A DNA stretch of 64,000 nt from CAVSQX01 sp963730225. GTDB lineage: Bacteria; Planctomycetota; Phycisphaerae; Tepidisphaerales; Tepidisphaeraceae. The DNA is taken from assembly GCA_963730225.1 (NCBI GenBank), contig CAVSQX010000004.1:248001-312000 (forward strand), in the 5' to 3' direction. Of the stretch, positions 18,362 to 27,060 are shown one piece after another (the first letter of the stretch is position 1; each line of letters opens with the position of its first letter). The notes beneath the pieces were generated by a model, which was given only the letters and a program-made list of their open reading frames with translations, had not been told where the DNA came from and did not search any database. A program made the position numbers and the translations under genes.

Positions 18362-18686
18362 AATCAATTATCTGAGTCTGGCGGAAAATGGTCAAGCTGA
18401 TTCCGGTGGATCTGCCAGCGGGGCCAAGAGTGGTAATCCTCGAAATGCCGTCGCAAGGCCCGATACACATGCGACAGATGCGACACTATTACAATTTGAT
18501 TAGTATATACTAGGCTGCAACGCTCTGCTTTGCCTGAGGTTATGGCTTCAGCACGAATATGGCAAGATTTTTGTGTCGCATTCGGTAAAAGCGGGCACGG
18601 CGGCGCGGGCAGGTGCCCCTTCGGGGCGACCGCTACGCGGGTGTTGGGGCATGTTAGTGGGCGAGCAACGTTTGCACTGCGTCAGG
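18362..18686. other. Spacer between the sigma factor and the TIR cassette
   Basis: No gene was found in these 325 bases. They hold the TGTCGCAT element described separately (18467-18512) and a third TGTCGCAT on the + strand at 18574-18581. A short GC-rich hairpin, GCCCC-TTC-GGGGC, lies at 18615-18627. This hairpin is 60 bases after the stop of the 327-residue gene and could end that transcript. Confidence 0.5.
18467..18512 (-). promoter_or_regulatory. TGTCGCAT double-site element upstream of the sigma factor gene
   Basis: Read on the minus strand, TAGTATATACTA is followed by AATAGTGTCGCATCTGTCGC and a further AT. That gives two TGTCGCAT octamers (18469-18476 and 18478-18485) 9 bases apart, one helical turn. 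The element lies about 105 bases ahead of the sigma factor start. A diverged copy in the same order stands at 31988-32035 ahead of tRNA-Gly. Direct repeats on one helix face suggest an operator or an activator site. Confidence 0.5.
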
Positions 18687-19670
18687 TCAATCGTTGATCG
18701 TTGAAGATTCCGCGATTTGTAGGTTTGCGAGCAGTTCCTTGGCCCAATCGGGGCGTTCAATCACAGCTTGGACTAGGGACTGAAGCGAGTTTGGCGGCAA
18801 GCGTGACATGTGCATCAGGATTTCCGCGACTGGCTGGCCTTCGGGGATTACCGCGAGAAATCGGCGCCAGAGTTCGCCGCCGGTTTGCAGCATCCAGGGT
18901 TCGTACTCAATTCGGTCGGCGGCATCCATCACCTTCGAATAGATGTCGTCGCTAAGATCGCACAGGCCGTGGAGGCAGATCAACTCTGCGGTGCCTTTGA
19001 CCAGCTCTTTGGTCAGGAGCTGCCAGTTGGTGCCTTTGCCGACGACTTGCAGTGAATCTCCTTGCTGAACAACACCGCCAAGTCCTACCACCGAGCCGCG
19101 AAACAATGCCGCTTTGAAATTGCGGATACGGATCGGCGTGCCGAATGGAGCGGGTTTACAGAGATCTCCGTCGAGGCGATTGATCGGGATGCGCCAGATT
19201 TCTGAAGTACATTTTTTCGCCAGCTCAACCAACCGCAACCGGTGCGGCATTTCCACCATGCGCAGGCGAGCAACAAGCGACGCCACCTGAATCGAAAACA
19301 GAATGGGTTTGCGTGTAACGCCTTTATCCGAAGCCCGCTCGACGGCGCGCTGGCGTCCATCGGCCGCAAGCATTCCGCCAAATTTTGAAAGCAGCGGGTG
19401 GGAGAAGAACGGGTGACTGCGTTTTGACACCGCCCGCTTCCAGAAGCGGGGCGGCCATCCAAAAAGCACGACGGCGTCGAGGTTCCAATATTGCAGCAGA
19501 TTGATCAGTGCGTACTGGTCGTACAATCGCAGCAGTATGGGATCAAGCGCGTTGAGTTCATCACGCACGAGATGATGAAATGTCATTCCCGCATGTTGGG
19601 CGGCGCCCTGGATCAGCCAGTTCAACGTGAAGCGCTTGTTGATCTGGTCGCGCAGGTTTTGGTCAATCAT
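18687..19670 (-). CDS. Unknown protein of the TIR cassette
   Basis: I do not recognise this 327-residue protein. It is mostly alpha-helical at both ends. The centre has a hydrophobic, Gly-rich beta segment (KAALFRGSVVGLGGVVQQGD) followed by TAELICLHGLCDLSDDIYSK. The C-terminal 90 residues are amphipathic helices (GGELWRRFLAVIPEGQPVAE). No signal peptide or membrane helix is seen. The start MIDQNLRDQ at 19670 is chosen because it overlaps the stop of the proline-rich ORF as ATGA; ATG codons at 19676 and 19718 are also in frame. As the last gene of a coupled unit headed by a TIR protein, it may be a sensor or partner of that effector. This is inference from position only. Confidence 0.7.
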   Translation of the reverse strand: MIDQNLRDQINKRFTLNWLIQGAAQHAGMTFHHLVRDELNALDPILLRLYDQYALINLLQYWNLDAVVLFGWPPRFWKRAVSKRSHPFFSHPLLSKFGGMLAADGRQRAVERASDKGVTRKPILFSIQVASLVARLRMVEMPHRLRLVELAKKCTSEIWRIPINRLDGDLCKPAPFGTPIRIRNFKAALFRGSVVGLGGVVQQGDSLQVVGKGTNWQLLTKELVKGTAELICLHGLCDLSDDIYSKVMDAADRIEYEPWMLQTGGELWRRFLAVIPEGQPVAEILMHMSRLPPNSLQSLVQAVIERPDWAKELLANLQIAESSTIND

Positions 19671-19831
19671 TGCCATGCCTGTGCCTTGGGCTCCGGGGTA
19701 GGCCGTGTTTTGGGCCAATCGGGGTTGAAGGGATCCCGCTCCCGCTGCGGCTTGCGTGGCGGCGCTTTAGGCAGCGGCGCGGGCTCTTCCTGCGGTTTGG
19801 CTGGAGGGGCGATTGGCGCTGTTTGTGGCAT
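19667..19831 (-). CDS. Small proline-rich protein, possibly frameshifted extension to 19895
   Basis: A 54-residue ORF, very Pro/Lys/Arg-rich (PPAKPQEEPAPLPKAPPRKP), ending DWPKTRPTPEPKAQAWQ. Its TGA overlaps the next ATG as ATGA (19670-19667), good evidence that it is translated. Upstream, an ATG at 19895 overlaps the TIR stop, again as ATGA, and reads MKPQQ before a TGA. The frame of the small ORF is open back to just after this point (NNEPADHYDRQRFRNTPH). One base removed near 19881-19890 would therefore give a 75-residue protein coupled at both ends. Either that gene is frameshifted, or translation starts at 19831. The function is unknown; it looks disordered. Confidence 0.5.
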   Translation of the reverse strand: MPQTAPIAPPAKPQEEPAPLPKAPPRKPQRERDPFNPDWPKTRPTPEPKAQAWQ

Positions 19832-19891
19832 ATGCGGTGTATTTCGAAAGCGTTGGCGATCGTAATGGTCCGCCGGCTCATTGTTGCGGTT

Positions 19892-20653
19892 TCATTTTGG
19901 CCTTGGAATGAGAGAGTGAAAATTGTGATAGTCGATGGCCTGCGTTTGCGAAAGGAGTTTCGGAAGCTTGTCGGGACCACATCTAAAGAGAATTGGAATG
20001 ATTTTTTTCTTGAGCGCCCATGCTGCGGAGTACTCGTTCTGGACCCACTCGCTCTCGACGCTATCCGGTGACACGAGCAGCCAAAGTTCTTTCGTACCAT
20101 TGAGGGCTTCGCGAATTACTTCCGTGAAGTTATCCCCGGGCTTTAGTGTTTTCTCTGCCAGAAAGCATGCTCTACCGGCTTGCTGAAGTGCTTCGTAAAT
20201 CTCCCTCGCTTGGTCTTTGTCGCCGATTTGATAGCTCAAGAATACGTCATACTGCGTCGGCTCGGCCTCACGGTAGGAAGCCTTGTTGAGATTTGTGACA
20301 ACCGGTGCAGCTAGCAGTCGGTCGTATGCCGGATCATCGGGGTTAGCTTTAATATCCTCTACCAAGGCTGCGATGAAAGTGTTAAGTTGACCAAGCCATT
20401 CACCAAATTCCCAACTCCCGCGAATTCTCGGTGCGGGGGCGAGCAGGCGGCGAAATTTGTTTCCCTCGCTGGGGCTTACGCGGCTTTCTATTATTTTTTG
20501 TGTCCGCTGAAACCAGCGGCTCACGGCCTCGATCGCCACGCCTCGGTTGAATGCGGCGTCATATGCTGTCATGTATTGGCCATGGATCTCCTTGAGCTTG
20601 CCACACTGTCCCTCAAGAAGGCTGACGGTTTCATTCAATCTTTCCTCGTCCAT
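19892..20653 (-). CDS. TIR-domain protein (putative NADase effector)
   Basis: A 253-residue protein with a helical N-terminal domain (residues 1-130) and a C-terminal TIR domain from about residue 135. The TIR domain begins YDVFLSYQIGDKDQAREIYE. Next come GRACFLAEKTLKPGDNFTEV and LWLLVSPDSVESEWVQNEYS. It ends KKKIIPILFRCGPDKLPK. The Glu at about 207 in S-E-W-V-Q-N-E sits where NAD-cleaving TIR domains have their catalytic Glu. Many bacterial TIR proteins are immune effectors that deplete NAD. Its stop overlaps the ATG of a small gene and a third gene follows, so it heads a compact unit. A defence role is likely but not shown. Confidence 0.85.
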   Translation of the reverse strand: MDEERLNETVSLLEGQCGKLKEIHGQYMTAYDAAFNRGVAIEAVSRWFQRTQKIIESRVSPSEGNKFRRLLAPAPRIRGSWEFGEWLGQLNTFIAALVEDIKANPDDPAYDRLLAAPVVTNLNKASYREAEPTQYDVFLSYQIGDKDQAREIYEALQQAGRACFLAEKTLKPGDNFTEVIREALNGTKELWLLVSPDSVESEWVQNEYSAAWALKKKIIPILFRCGPDKLPKLLSQTQAIDYHNFHSLIPRPK

Positions 20654-20686
20654 CCTTGAATTGTAACCGGAAACGCGTTCGTTTCG

Positions 20687-20915
20687 TCACCGTCCCTCGG
20701 AGCGGAAGGTTTCCATGGCGTCGAGGATTCGGAAGTCGAGTTCGTCGGGCAACATGCCCGTGGGGTCGGCGGTGGCTGGACGGACGATTTCGGTTAAGCG
20801 CTTTCTGCCCAGGGTTTGTGCATCGGGGCCGAGCTCGACGACTTGCGCCAACGCCGCCGTGCGACTGGCTGACGCCGTCGAGTGAGATCCGTTCGATTAT
20901 CCTGATCGTTCTCAT
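20687..20915 (-). pseudogene. Degenerate gene remnant, possibly from a DHFR/RibD-like protein
   Basis: From the ATG at 20915, fifteen codons read MRTIRIIERISLDGV, which resembles the start of RibD-C/DHFR-like proteins. The likeness then ends. In another frame, a protein-like stretch runs to a TGA at 20687-20689 (ALAQVVELGPDAQTLGRKRL, later LDFRILDAMETFRSEGR). I cannot tell whether the second piece belonged to the same gene. No intact gene fits the 288-base spacer between the TIR gene and the esterase. Confidence 0.3.
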
Positions 20916-20941
20916 TTTGAATCACCTGCCGACATCGAGTT

Positions 20942-22735
20942 TTACTCGCAGTATTGGGCCAAGTCAGGCACTGATTTCTTAAGTGTATCGGAGACGACCT
21001 TACCAATGGCTCGGCTGCCCTCGGGGTTGAAGTGGGTTTTGTCCAGGACGACGGGTTCAAGCAGGTCGGGCCGGGTGGCGGCGGTGATCTCCGGGTTTTG
21101 CTTGGCCAGGCCCCAGGTTTCTGTCGCCGGGCGGCCGCACTTGATGTAGAAGTCGACGGCGGCCTGATGGAGATCCATGAGGAGGCAGCCTTTGTCGGCC
21201 GCGACTTTCTTCATGGCGGTGGCGTTGACTTCGGTGTCGTCGTGGATTTGGCCGGTGGCGTCCCAGTAGCGGCGGCTGATGGGCGTGACGAGAATCGGCT
21301 TGATGCCGGCGGCGCGGGCTTCATCGACGAAGCGGCCCAGATTGGCGGCCAGGTCGCGCGAGCCGTCGTTGTGGCCGAACTGGATCATCACGTAGTCGGG
21401 CTTGTAATTGAGAATATCCTGCCAGCGGCCCTGGCGGCGGAAGCTGGTGCAGGTAGCCCCGCCACGGGAGCGGTTATAGATCTGAAGCTGTTTGTCGAGG
21501 TGGGCGCGGAAACCGGCGGCGTAGCCGGCGTCATAGGTGACTGTCGAATCGCCCGCGAGTGCGAGCACGACCTTTCCGACGCGCGGAGCTTTGGGATCGT
21601 CCTCCTCAATGTTCAGGCTGCCGTGGAAGACGAAGGGCTGTAGATCGAGCTTGGTGTTGGGATCGGGGTCGGTGCCGGGAAGATTGTTTCGCAAAACATA
21701 TTTGGGATCGGCGGGGGTGACGGCGTTGCCCTTTTCGTTGAGCATGGCGTCGAAGGCGGGGCCCCGGAGAGTTTTCAGGCAGGCGAGAGTAATTTCGGCA
21801 TCGACGGCCGCGCCTTTGGGGTTGCGATGGGTCGGGTCGCCGGGATTGTTGTAATAGGTGGAGACAATCTCCTTCCCTTCTTTTTCGTAACGGTCGCAGA
21901 TCATGTTGTGAACATCGAGCACGGGAGCGAACGTTTGCCCGGCGACCTGGGCGGACCAGACGCTGTAAATGGGAGGCTCGTGGAAACGATGGCGGTTGTC
22001 GAGATTGATGTTGGGAAGTGGATCGCGTTCGATGGCGCCGTCTGAATTCCAGCGATCGCGGACGGTGAGCGTCAGGACAACGGGAATAGCGCCGGCAGCG
22101 CGGATGCGGGCGATTTCATAACGCATGTACCAGCCGAAGGAATGCACGATTTCAGGCTTGCCATTGAAGGTGACTTCCATGGTGTCATCGCCGATGCCAT
22201 GCAGGGAACCGCGGCCCGTGGGTCCGTCGAGGTCGTAGGAGTCATTGTGGCCCCATTGGATCAGGACGGTATCGCCCTGCTTGAGTTTGCCGATAAGCTG
22301 TTCGAGAAGACCTTCATTCATGTAGGTGCGGCTGCTGCGTCCGCCGCGCGCGGCGTTGACGACGTTGATTTTGGCCGGATCGAAGTAGGTGACGAAGGGA
22401 ACGCCCCAGCCCTGGATGGAAATGCCATTGCCCTTGGCGGCGGTGGAATCACCCACGATGTACAGCGAAGGAATGCCGGAAGCGGGTTTGATGATCGTGG
22501 GTGCGATGGAGATAGTGCGACCGTTGCCGCCGCGCGAGGCAGGCCCGCGGGCGACGCCGGAACTGCCGCGACCCGTGACCGCTGGGCCGGTCGTTGCCGG
22601 ACGGGTCGTTGCCGGGTCGGTGGCCGGGCCTGCCTGGGCCCAGAGCAAATCAGGCACAATGACCGCAGCGATGCCCAGGAGGCACGTGACGAAGACAGGC
22701 GTGCGGGAAGAACGGAAAGCCGCAGATTTGCTCAT
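20942..22735 (-). CDS. Secreted tandem SGNH esterase (rhamnogalacturonan acetylesterase-like)
   Basis: A 597-residue exported protein with two SGNH/GDSL hydrolase domains. It has a signal peptide (VFVTCLLGIAAVIVPDLLWA), an Ala/Thr/Pro-rich linker, then domain 1 with IVGDSTAAKGNG, AARGGRSSRTY, IQWGHNDSYD and DPTHRNPKGA. Domain 2 has LAGDSTVTYDAGYAAGF, NRSRGGATCTSFR, IQFGHNDGSRD and LDKTHFNPEGSR. Both catalytic sets (Ser, Gly, Asn, Asp-x-x-His) are present. Rhamnogalacturonan acetylesterases have this form and remove acetyl groups from pectin. It lies downstream of the rhamnogalacturonan lyase gene on the same strand, so they probably act together. A doubled domain is less usual. Confidence 0.88.
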   Translation of the reverse strand: MSKSAAFRSSRTPVFVTCLLGIAAVIVPDLLWAQAGPATDPATTRPATTGPAVTGRGSSGVARGPASRGGNGRTISIAPTIIKPASGIPSLYIVGDSTAAKGNGISIQGWGVPFVTYFDPAKINVVNAARGGRSSRTYMNEGLLEQLIGKLKQGDTVLIQWGHNDSYDLDGPTGRGSLHGIGDDTMEVTFNGKPEIVHSFGWYMRYEIARIRAAGAIPVVLTLTVRDRWNSDGAIERDPLPNINLDNRHRFHEPPIYSVWSAQVAGQTFAPVLDVHNMICDRYEKEGKEIVSTYYNNPGDPTHRNPKGAAVDAEITLACLKTLRGPAFDAMLNEKGNAVTPADPKYVLRNNLPGTDPDPNTKLDLQPFVFHGSLNIEEDDPKAPRVGKVVLALAGDSTVTYDAGYAAGFRAHLDKQLQIYNRSRGGATCTSFRRQGRWQDILNYKPDYVMIQFGHNDGSRDLAANLGRFVDEARAAGIKPILVTPISRRYWDATGQIHDDTEVNATAMKKVAADKGCLLMDLHQAAVDFYIKCGRPATETWGLAKQNPEITAATRPDLLEPVVLDKTHFNPEGSRAIGKVVSDTLKKSVPDLAQYCE

Positions 22736-22760
22736 GATCGGGCCCTTTGCAATACAGAAA

Positions 22761-22795
22761 CCATTTTGAAATCAATGATGGGGGATTTCAAATGG
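22761..22795. other. Hairpin between the lyase and esterase genes
   Basis: CCATTTTGAAATC and GATTTCAAATGG form a 12-bp stem with one bulged base around a 10-base loop. It lies 26 bases ahead of the esterase start and 45 after the lyase stop. It could attenuate or stabilise the message. No T-run follows on the minus strand. Confidence 0.45.
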
Positions 22796-22840
22796 AACAA
22801 GCCGGGTGGCAACGGCGCAGCTTGTGGTGGGAGCGGGGAT

Positions 22841-24366
22841 TTAAGAATTTTTTCCCGGGCGGCGGCGGCGCGTGGATAGTGCGATGGCGCACAGGCTTGT
22901 GAGGCCCAGGGACATCGGCTCGGGCACGGCGACGGCGATTTGGGCGGTGGCGTGGGCGCGCATTTCGGTGGCGTTGGCGGTCAGTGCGGGGCCCTGGTTG
23001 TTGAAGGAATTGTCGATCAATGTGTAGTCGTCGCCGTTGACCACGCCGTCGTAGTTAAAGTCGCCGTTGTGCCAGCCGGTCAACGTGTTGTTGAATCCGT
23101 TGTCGATGAGCGTGTAGTCGCTGCCGTTGACGATGCCGTCCAGGTTGGCGTCGCCGGCGTAGGTGAATTTGATCAGCACATCGCCGTCGGCGACGGTTTG
23201 ATTGTCGAAGCTGGTGTACCATGGCGAGCCGCCGCCGTTGTCGTTGAGAACCATGCCCAGCGTGGTGTCGGCGGTGGTTTTTGCCGCCGATGAAGTCAAC
23301 CCGGTTGTGCCGGTCCATCCGCTGGCGGATTCGGCGGCCAGTTGCGGCGTCAATTGCGTCACCGCCGCGCTTCCGCCGCCGCGGATGATCATGTCGTTGG
23401 CGCCCAGATCGAAAAGTCCGACGGTGGTGAGCGCGGTGTCGATCACTACCGTGCGGCTCGTCTCAGCCGTCGGCGCGGCAACCGCCACGCTTCCGCCACC
23501 CAGCACGTCAATCCCTGCGAAGGTTCGCGCGAGAATTCCGCTGCCGGTGTTTGCACCGAACGTCGCAATTCCGCTCACGTTCAACGGCGGCGCTCCGGTG
23601 ATCGAGCCGTTGAGCGTCAGCGTCGCCCCGGATGAAACGCTCACACCCTGATTGCTGGCGATGGCCGCACCGGCGGGAATCAACAGCGTTCCCGCGCTGA
23701 CGGTGGTAAGCCCGCTGTACGTGCTGATTCCCGTGAGATCGAGCGTGCCAGCGCCGGTTTTGGTGAGGCTCAGGGAGTTGGCGCTGTTTTTGATTACCCC
23801 GGCGAAGGTGTCGGCGGCGGTGTTGGCGATGGTGACTGTCGGTGCCGTGGTAATCGCCGTGTTATTGTCGATGGTTCCACTGCCGGTGAGGCTGGGGATG
23901 GTGGGGCTGAAGCTATTGACATTGAGCGTGCCGGCCGAAGCGATGGCCACCGAACCGGTGCCCAGGGCGGCGGAGGAGAAGAGTTCAACAATGCCGGCGT
24001 TGATGGTGGTGCCGCCGGTGTAGGTGTCGCTGAATTCCCCGCCAAGGCTACCGCCGAGGAACAGGATTCCCGTGCCGTTCTGAGTGACGGTGCCGGAGCC
24101 GGAAATCTGGCGTGGCGAGACACTGGTGGAGGTGTCGAAGATCAGCGAGCCGTTGTCGGAGATGACGGCGGCCGGGGGCGTTGCGCCGCTGGAGCCGGTG
24201 CCGATTTTCACCGTCGCGCCGGCGGAGATGTACACCGCGCCGAAGTCGGAGGTGTTGTTGCCGGTGAAGGTGATGGTGCCGGCGTTGGCGGAGGTGCTGC
24301 CGGTGAAGCTGTTGGTTCCGCTGAGCAGCAGCGTGCCGGCGCCGGCGAAGATCAGTCCGCCAGCGC
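22841..24366 (-). CDS. C-terminal part of the split lyase gene: beta-strand repeats, dockerin-like repeats, PEP-CTERM anchor
   Basis: This frame continues the lyase frame after a one-base change near 24364-24372. The upstream frame reads ISGAVSALAD and stops, while this one reads GAGGLIFAGAGTLLLSGTNS. Repeats of the autotransporter-associated beta-strand type follow (TGAGTLDLTGISTYSGLTTV, VSAGTLLIPAGA). Next come two calcium-loop repeats like dockerin type I (GDANLDGIVNGSDYTLID and GDFNYDGVVNGDDYTLID). The end is a PEP-CTERM signal: VPEPMSLGLTSL, a hydrophobic stretch, then RRRR. In this group, exosortase cleaves at PEP and the protein goes to the surface. If the frame change is real, the enzyme loses its anchor. 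The first ATG in this frame is at 24235. Confidence 0.8.
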
Positions 24367-26910
24367 CGAGACTGCGCCGGAGATGGTCAGCGTGCTCGAG
24401 CTGGAAGTTGTTTCGACGTTGGCGGTGGAATTGAGAATCACCGGGGCGGAGATGACGTGGTTGCCGGCTTCATCATCGATTAGCGCCTGGCCGGCTCCGT
24501 TGTTGAAAACGAGCGAGCCTGCGCCGCTGGCTTGGGAGATGGTGTAGGAGACGGAGTTGTCAAAATCCAGCGTGCCGAGCGTTTCGTTGGCAGCGATGGT
24601 GATGCTGGAAGCGGACGTGATTCCCGGACTGCTGGTCAGAAAGGCCGTAGCGCCGGCGGCATTGGGAACGCCGAAAAGCCAATCGCCCGAAGTGGCCCAG
24701 GTTCCACCGCCGGAAAGATTCCACGTGGGTGGATCGGTGGGCAGAACATTGTCGGGGCCGGATTGCGTGTTGGAGCCAGTGATGTAGGCGTAGTCGTGCC
24801 AGCCGGTGGTGTTGGGGTTGGCCGATACGCTGGTGATCTCCGTCCGCAGGGCATCGTACATGACGCCGTCGGTTTGGCTGACGCTGAAAGTGAATTGGTC
24901 CTGCACACCGGCGGCGTTGAGATCGCTGGCGGGGAACTGGAAAACGAGCATCTGGTAAACACCGGCGACGCCGCTGCGGATCATGGGGTCGCTGGCGGTG
25001 CCGCCGAAATGCCAGGTTTCGGAATGCCCGTTGAGTGCGACGGTAAGACTCGCTTCGTTGGCCGCCAAGCCGACGGTGAGATCGACAAAACCGCCGGTGG
25101 GTATGCCGCTGCCGTTGAGCGTGCCGGATTGCTGGAGCTGCGCGGTCGTGCAGGTGAAATTCACATCCCACGGCAAACCCGAGTAGCTGCCCGGCCCGCC
25201 GCCGGCCGTGACATACGCCGGAGCCAGCGCGGTGTAACCGTCGGTGGTGTTGTTGGTCGCATCGTAGATTCCCGGATCGAATTTTTGCCACTGATTGGCG
25301 ATCCAATCCTGGGGGTTATTCGTCGCCGGCGTCGAACCGACCGCCGTGGCGTAATAAACCACCTGTCCGGGCGTACCCAGATTCTGCTCTTCCTGCCAGT
25401 AGTTGTAGCTCCCGTAATACTGCCGCAGATCGCCGCCGGTCACCACGCCCGTGTTCGCCGCCGTCGCCGTGCCGTTGAGAAATTCATGCGCCGAGCGATC
25501 GGGTGTGCCGATCGTCCAAATCGGCAAGTCGCCCGAAGGGCTGAAGTTCTCCGGGATGAACTGCGCTCCCGCCGGCGTCGTCGTCGCCCCCGCCGCCACC
25601 TGAACCCCGTCGTACCGCGTCTCCCCGAACTGCCCCAGTTGGTACAGCGTCATGCGGTACGTGCCCGGCACCACGTTGGAAATGCTCGCGCTGCCGCCGG
25701 ACGAAAGCTGCCCCCAATACTGCGACGCCGTGTCCGATTCCTGAAAACTTTTGTTCGGATCGGAAAAAACCACCGTGTTGTTCGTCGTGTTGCTGCTCCA
25801 TCCCGCCGAGTTGGTGGCGTTGACCGTGATGCTTCCCCGAGCCGCCGATGTCGTGGGGACATAACCGTTGGAAACCAGCTCGGCATCGTTGTTGTAATCC
25901 GTTTGCAACGTCCCCATGCTATTGACCGCATCCTGATAAAGCTGTGCGCCGGTCTGGCCACTCACCGTCGTGAACTGATAGTCGTACGGCCCGAAGATGC
26001 GCGTCGTGTTCACGCCCTGCTGCGGCACATACGCATAATTCGCATCGCCGGTGGCGTAATGATCCGACAAAAACTCGATCATCGAAATGTTATTCGTGAA
26101 TTGAAGATTCTGCTTGGTCGGCCCGCCGGTCATCGAATCCATCGACGTGGAAATCGCCGCCACGGAATACGTCGATCCATACTCCACCGTCGCCTGAAGA
26201 AACTGCGTGTACGACGAATAATCGTATTTCGTGTAAAAATTCGTGCCCCAATCGCCCGGAATTCCGCTGCCGGAAAGATCCGTCGTCGCATCCTGCACCG
26301 CCCGGCCGGTCTGCGTCGGAAAATCGTACGGATCCTGAATCACCGCCGTCTGCGCCCCCGGATTGTTCGGGCTGACGTTGTACTGATACGAATTGAAAAA
26401 CTGCGTCGGATTCACCCGCGCCAAAAACTGTCCCTGCCCCACGTTGGTCGCCAGATCGGTCGCGGAATGATTCAGCACCTCGTACACCGAAATATTCGGA
26501 TCGTTGTTGTACATCACGTAGTGAAATGAATACGTGATCGGGTTCGGCGTCGTCGCGTTCTGATTCGACGCCGTCGTGCTCCAGAAGTCGATGTAGCTGC
26601 CATTGCTCGCCAGTTGGTATCCGAATGTCTGCGTTCCCCCCTCAAACGGCGTCCCCGCAAACTCCGGATACAGTTGCGAATCGCTCGGATCGAGCAGATT
26701 CCCGCTCGAGCCGATCGCAACCGAAGTCAGATTATTTGTTGTCGGATCGAAAACGACGCTCAGATCGCTGTTGCTTATCGCCCAGTCGCTGTTGCTATGC
26801 TGCGTGATCGTGATCGTCGCCCGACTGGCCTGGGCCAACATCCCCGCCGCGGCCGCCACTGCGGCCTGCACCAGTCTCTTGACACTTCCAACCCGCCGGT
26901 GATCCCGCAT
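24352..26910 (-). CDS. Rhamnogalacturonan lyase (PL4-like), N-terminal part of a split PEP-CTERM protein
   Basis: About 852 residues of a secreted polysaccharide lyase resembling family PL4, which cleaves the rhamnogalacturonan I backbone. The start at 26910 has GGAGG 7 bases upstream and gives a signal peptide (LVQAAVAAAAGMLAQASRAT). The catalytic domain spans roughly residues 30-330 (SDLSVVFDPTTNNLTSVAIG, WGTNFYTKYDYSSYTQFLQ, IEFLSDHYATGDANYAYVPQ). The Lys in TKYDYSSY and the His in DHYATG are candidates for the PL4 base/acid pair. A FnIII-like and a CBM-like domain follow (PGTYRMTLYQLGQFGETRYD; LPWDVNFTCTTAQLQQSG), then beta-strand repeats to a premature TGA. The rest is in the next frame. 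The esterase gene lies downstream. Confidence 0.85.
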   Translation of the reverse strand: MRDHRRVGSVKRLVQAAVAAAAGMLAQASRATITITQHSNSDWAISNSDLSVVFDPTTNNLTSVAIGSSGNLLDPSDSQLYPEFAGTPFEGGTQTFGYQLASNGSYIDFWSTTASNQNATTPNPITYSFHYVMYNNDPNISVYEVLNHSATDLATNVGQGQFLARVNPTQFFNSYQYNVSPNNPGAQTAVIQDPYDFPTQTGRAVQDATTDLSGSGIPGDWGTNFYTKYDYSSYTQFLQATVEYGSTYSVAAISTSMDSMTGGPTKQNLQFTNNISMIEFLSDHYATGDANYAYVPQQGVNTTRIFGPYDYQFTTVSGQTGAQLYQDAVNSMGTLQTDYNNDAELVSNGYVPTTSAARGSITVNATNSAGWSSNTTNNTVVFSDPNKSFQESDTASQYWGQLSSGGSASISNVVPGTYRMTLYQLGQFGETRYDGVQVAAGATTTPAGAQFIPENFSPSGDLPIWTIGTPDRSAHEFLNGTATAANTGVVTGGDLRQYYGSYNYWQEEQNLGTPGQVVYYATAVGSTPATNNPQDWIANQWQKFDPGIYDATNNTTDGYTALAPAYVTAGGGPGSYSGLPWDVNFTCTTAQLQQSGTLNGSGIPTGGFVDLTVGLAANEASLTVALNGHSETWHFGGTASDPMIRSGVAGVYQMLVFQFPASDLNAAGVQDQFTFSVSQTDGVMYDALRTEITSVSANPNTTGWHDYAYITGSNTQSGPDNVLPTDPPTWNLSGGGTWATSGDWLFGVPNAAGATAFLTSSPGITSASSITIAANETLGTLDFDNSVSYTISQASGAGSLVFNNGAGQALIDDEAGNHVISAPVILNSTANVETTSSSSTLTISGAVSALAD

Positions 26911-26934
26911 TGACTCCTCCGCCGACCCTGGTCG

Positions 26935-26965
26935 AAAAAAAAGCCGCCAGCCCCACCGGCTGGCG
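26935..26965 (-). terminator. Rho-independent terminator of the cation efflux gene
   Basis: On the minus strand CGCCAGCC, a 5-base loop and GGCTGGCG form a stem. GGC and eight T residues follow (26942-26935). It lies between the end of the efflux gene and the lyase start, so the lyase has its own promoter. Confidence 0.8.
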
Positions 26966-27060
26966 ATTGTTCCAGAATCTGCCGCAACAATCAAATGAAA
27001 AATGCTGAGAAACGCTGATCGATTTCGTGGCAATTAGTGTGAAAGTGCGCCGCCGACGCC

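Noticed and set aside
24236..24420. Two separate neighbouring surface-protein genes
   Set aside because: The beta-strand repeat runs across the junction in the adjacent frame without a break (ISGAVS then GAGGLIFAGAG), so one gene is the better reading.
24532..26529. A 665-codon open frame antisense to the lyase gene
   Set aside because: It is Arg-rich without motif and lies fully over the conserved PL4-like domain; a GC-codon shadow.
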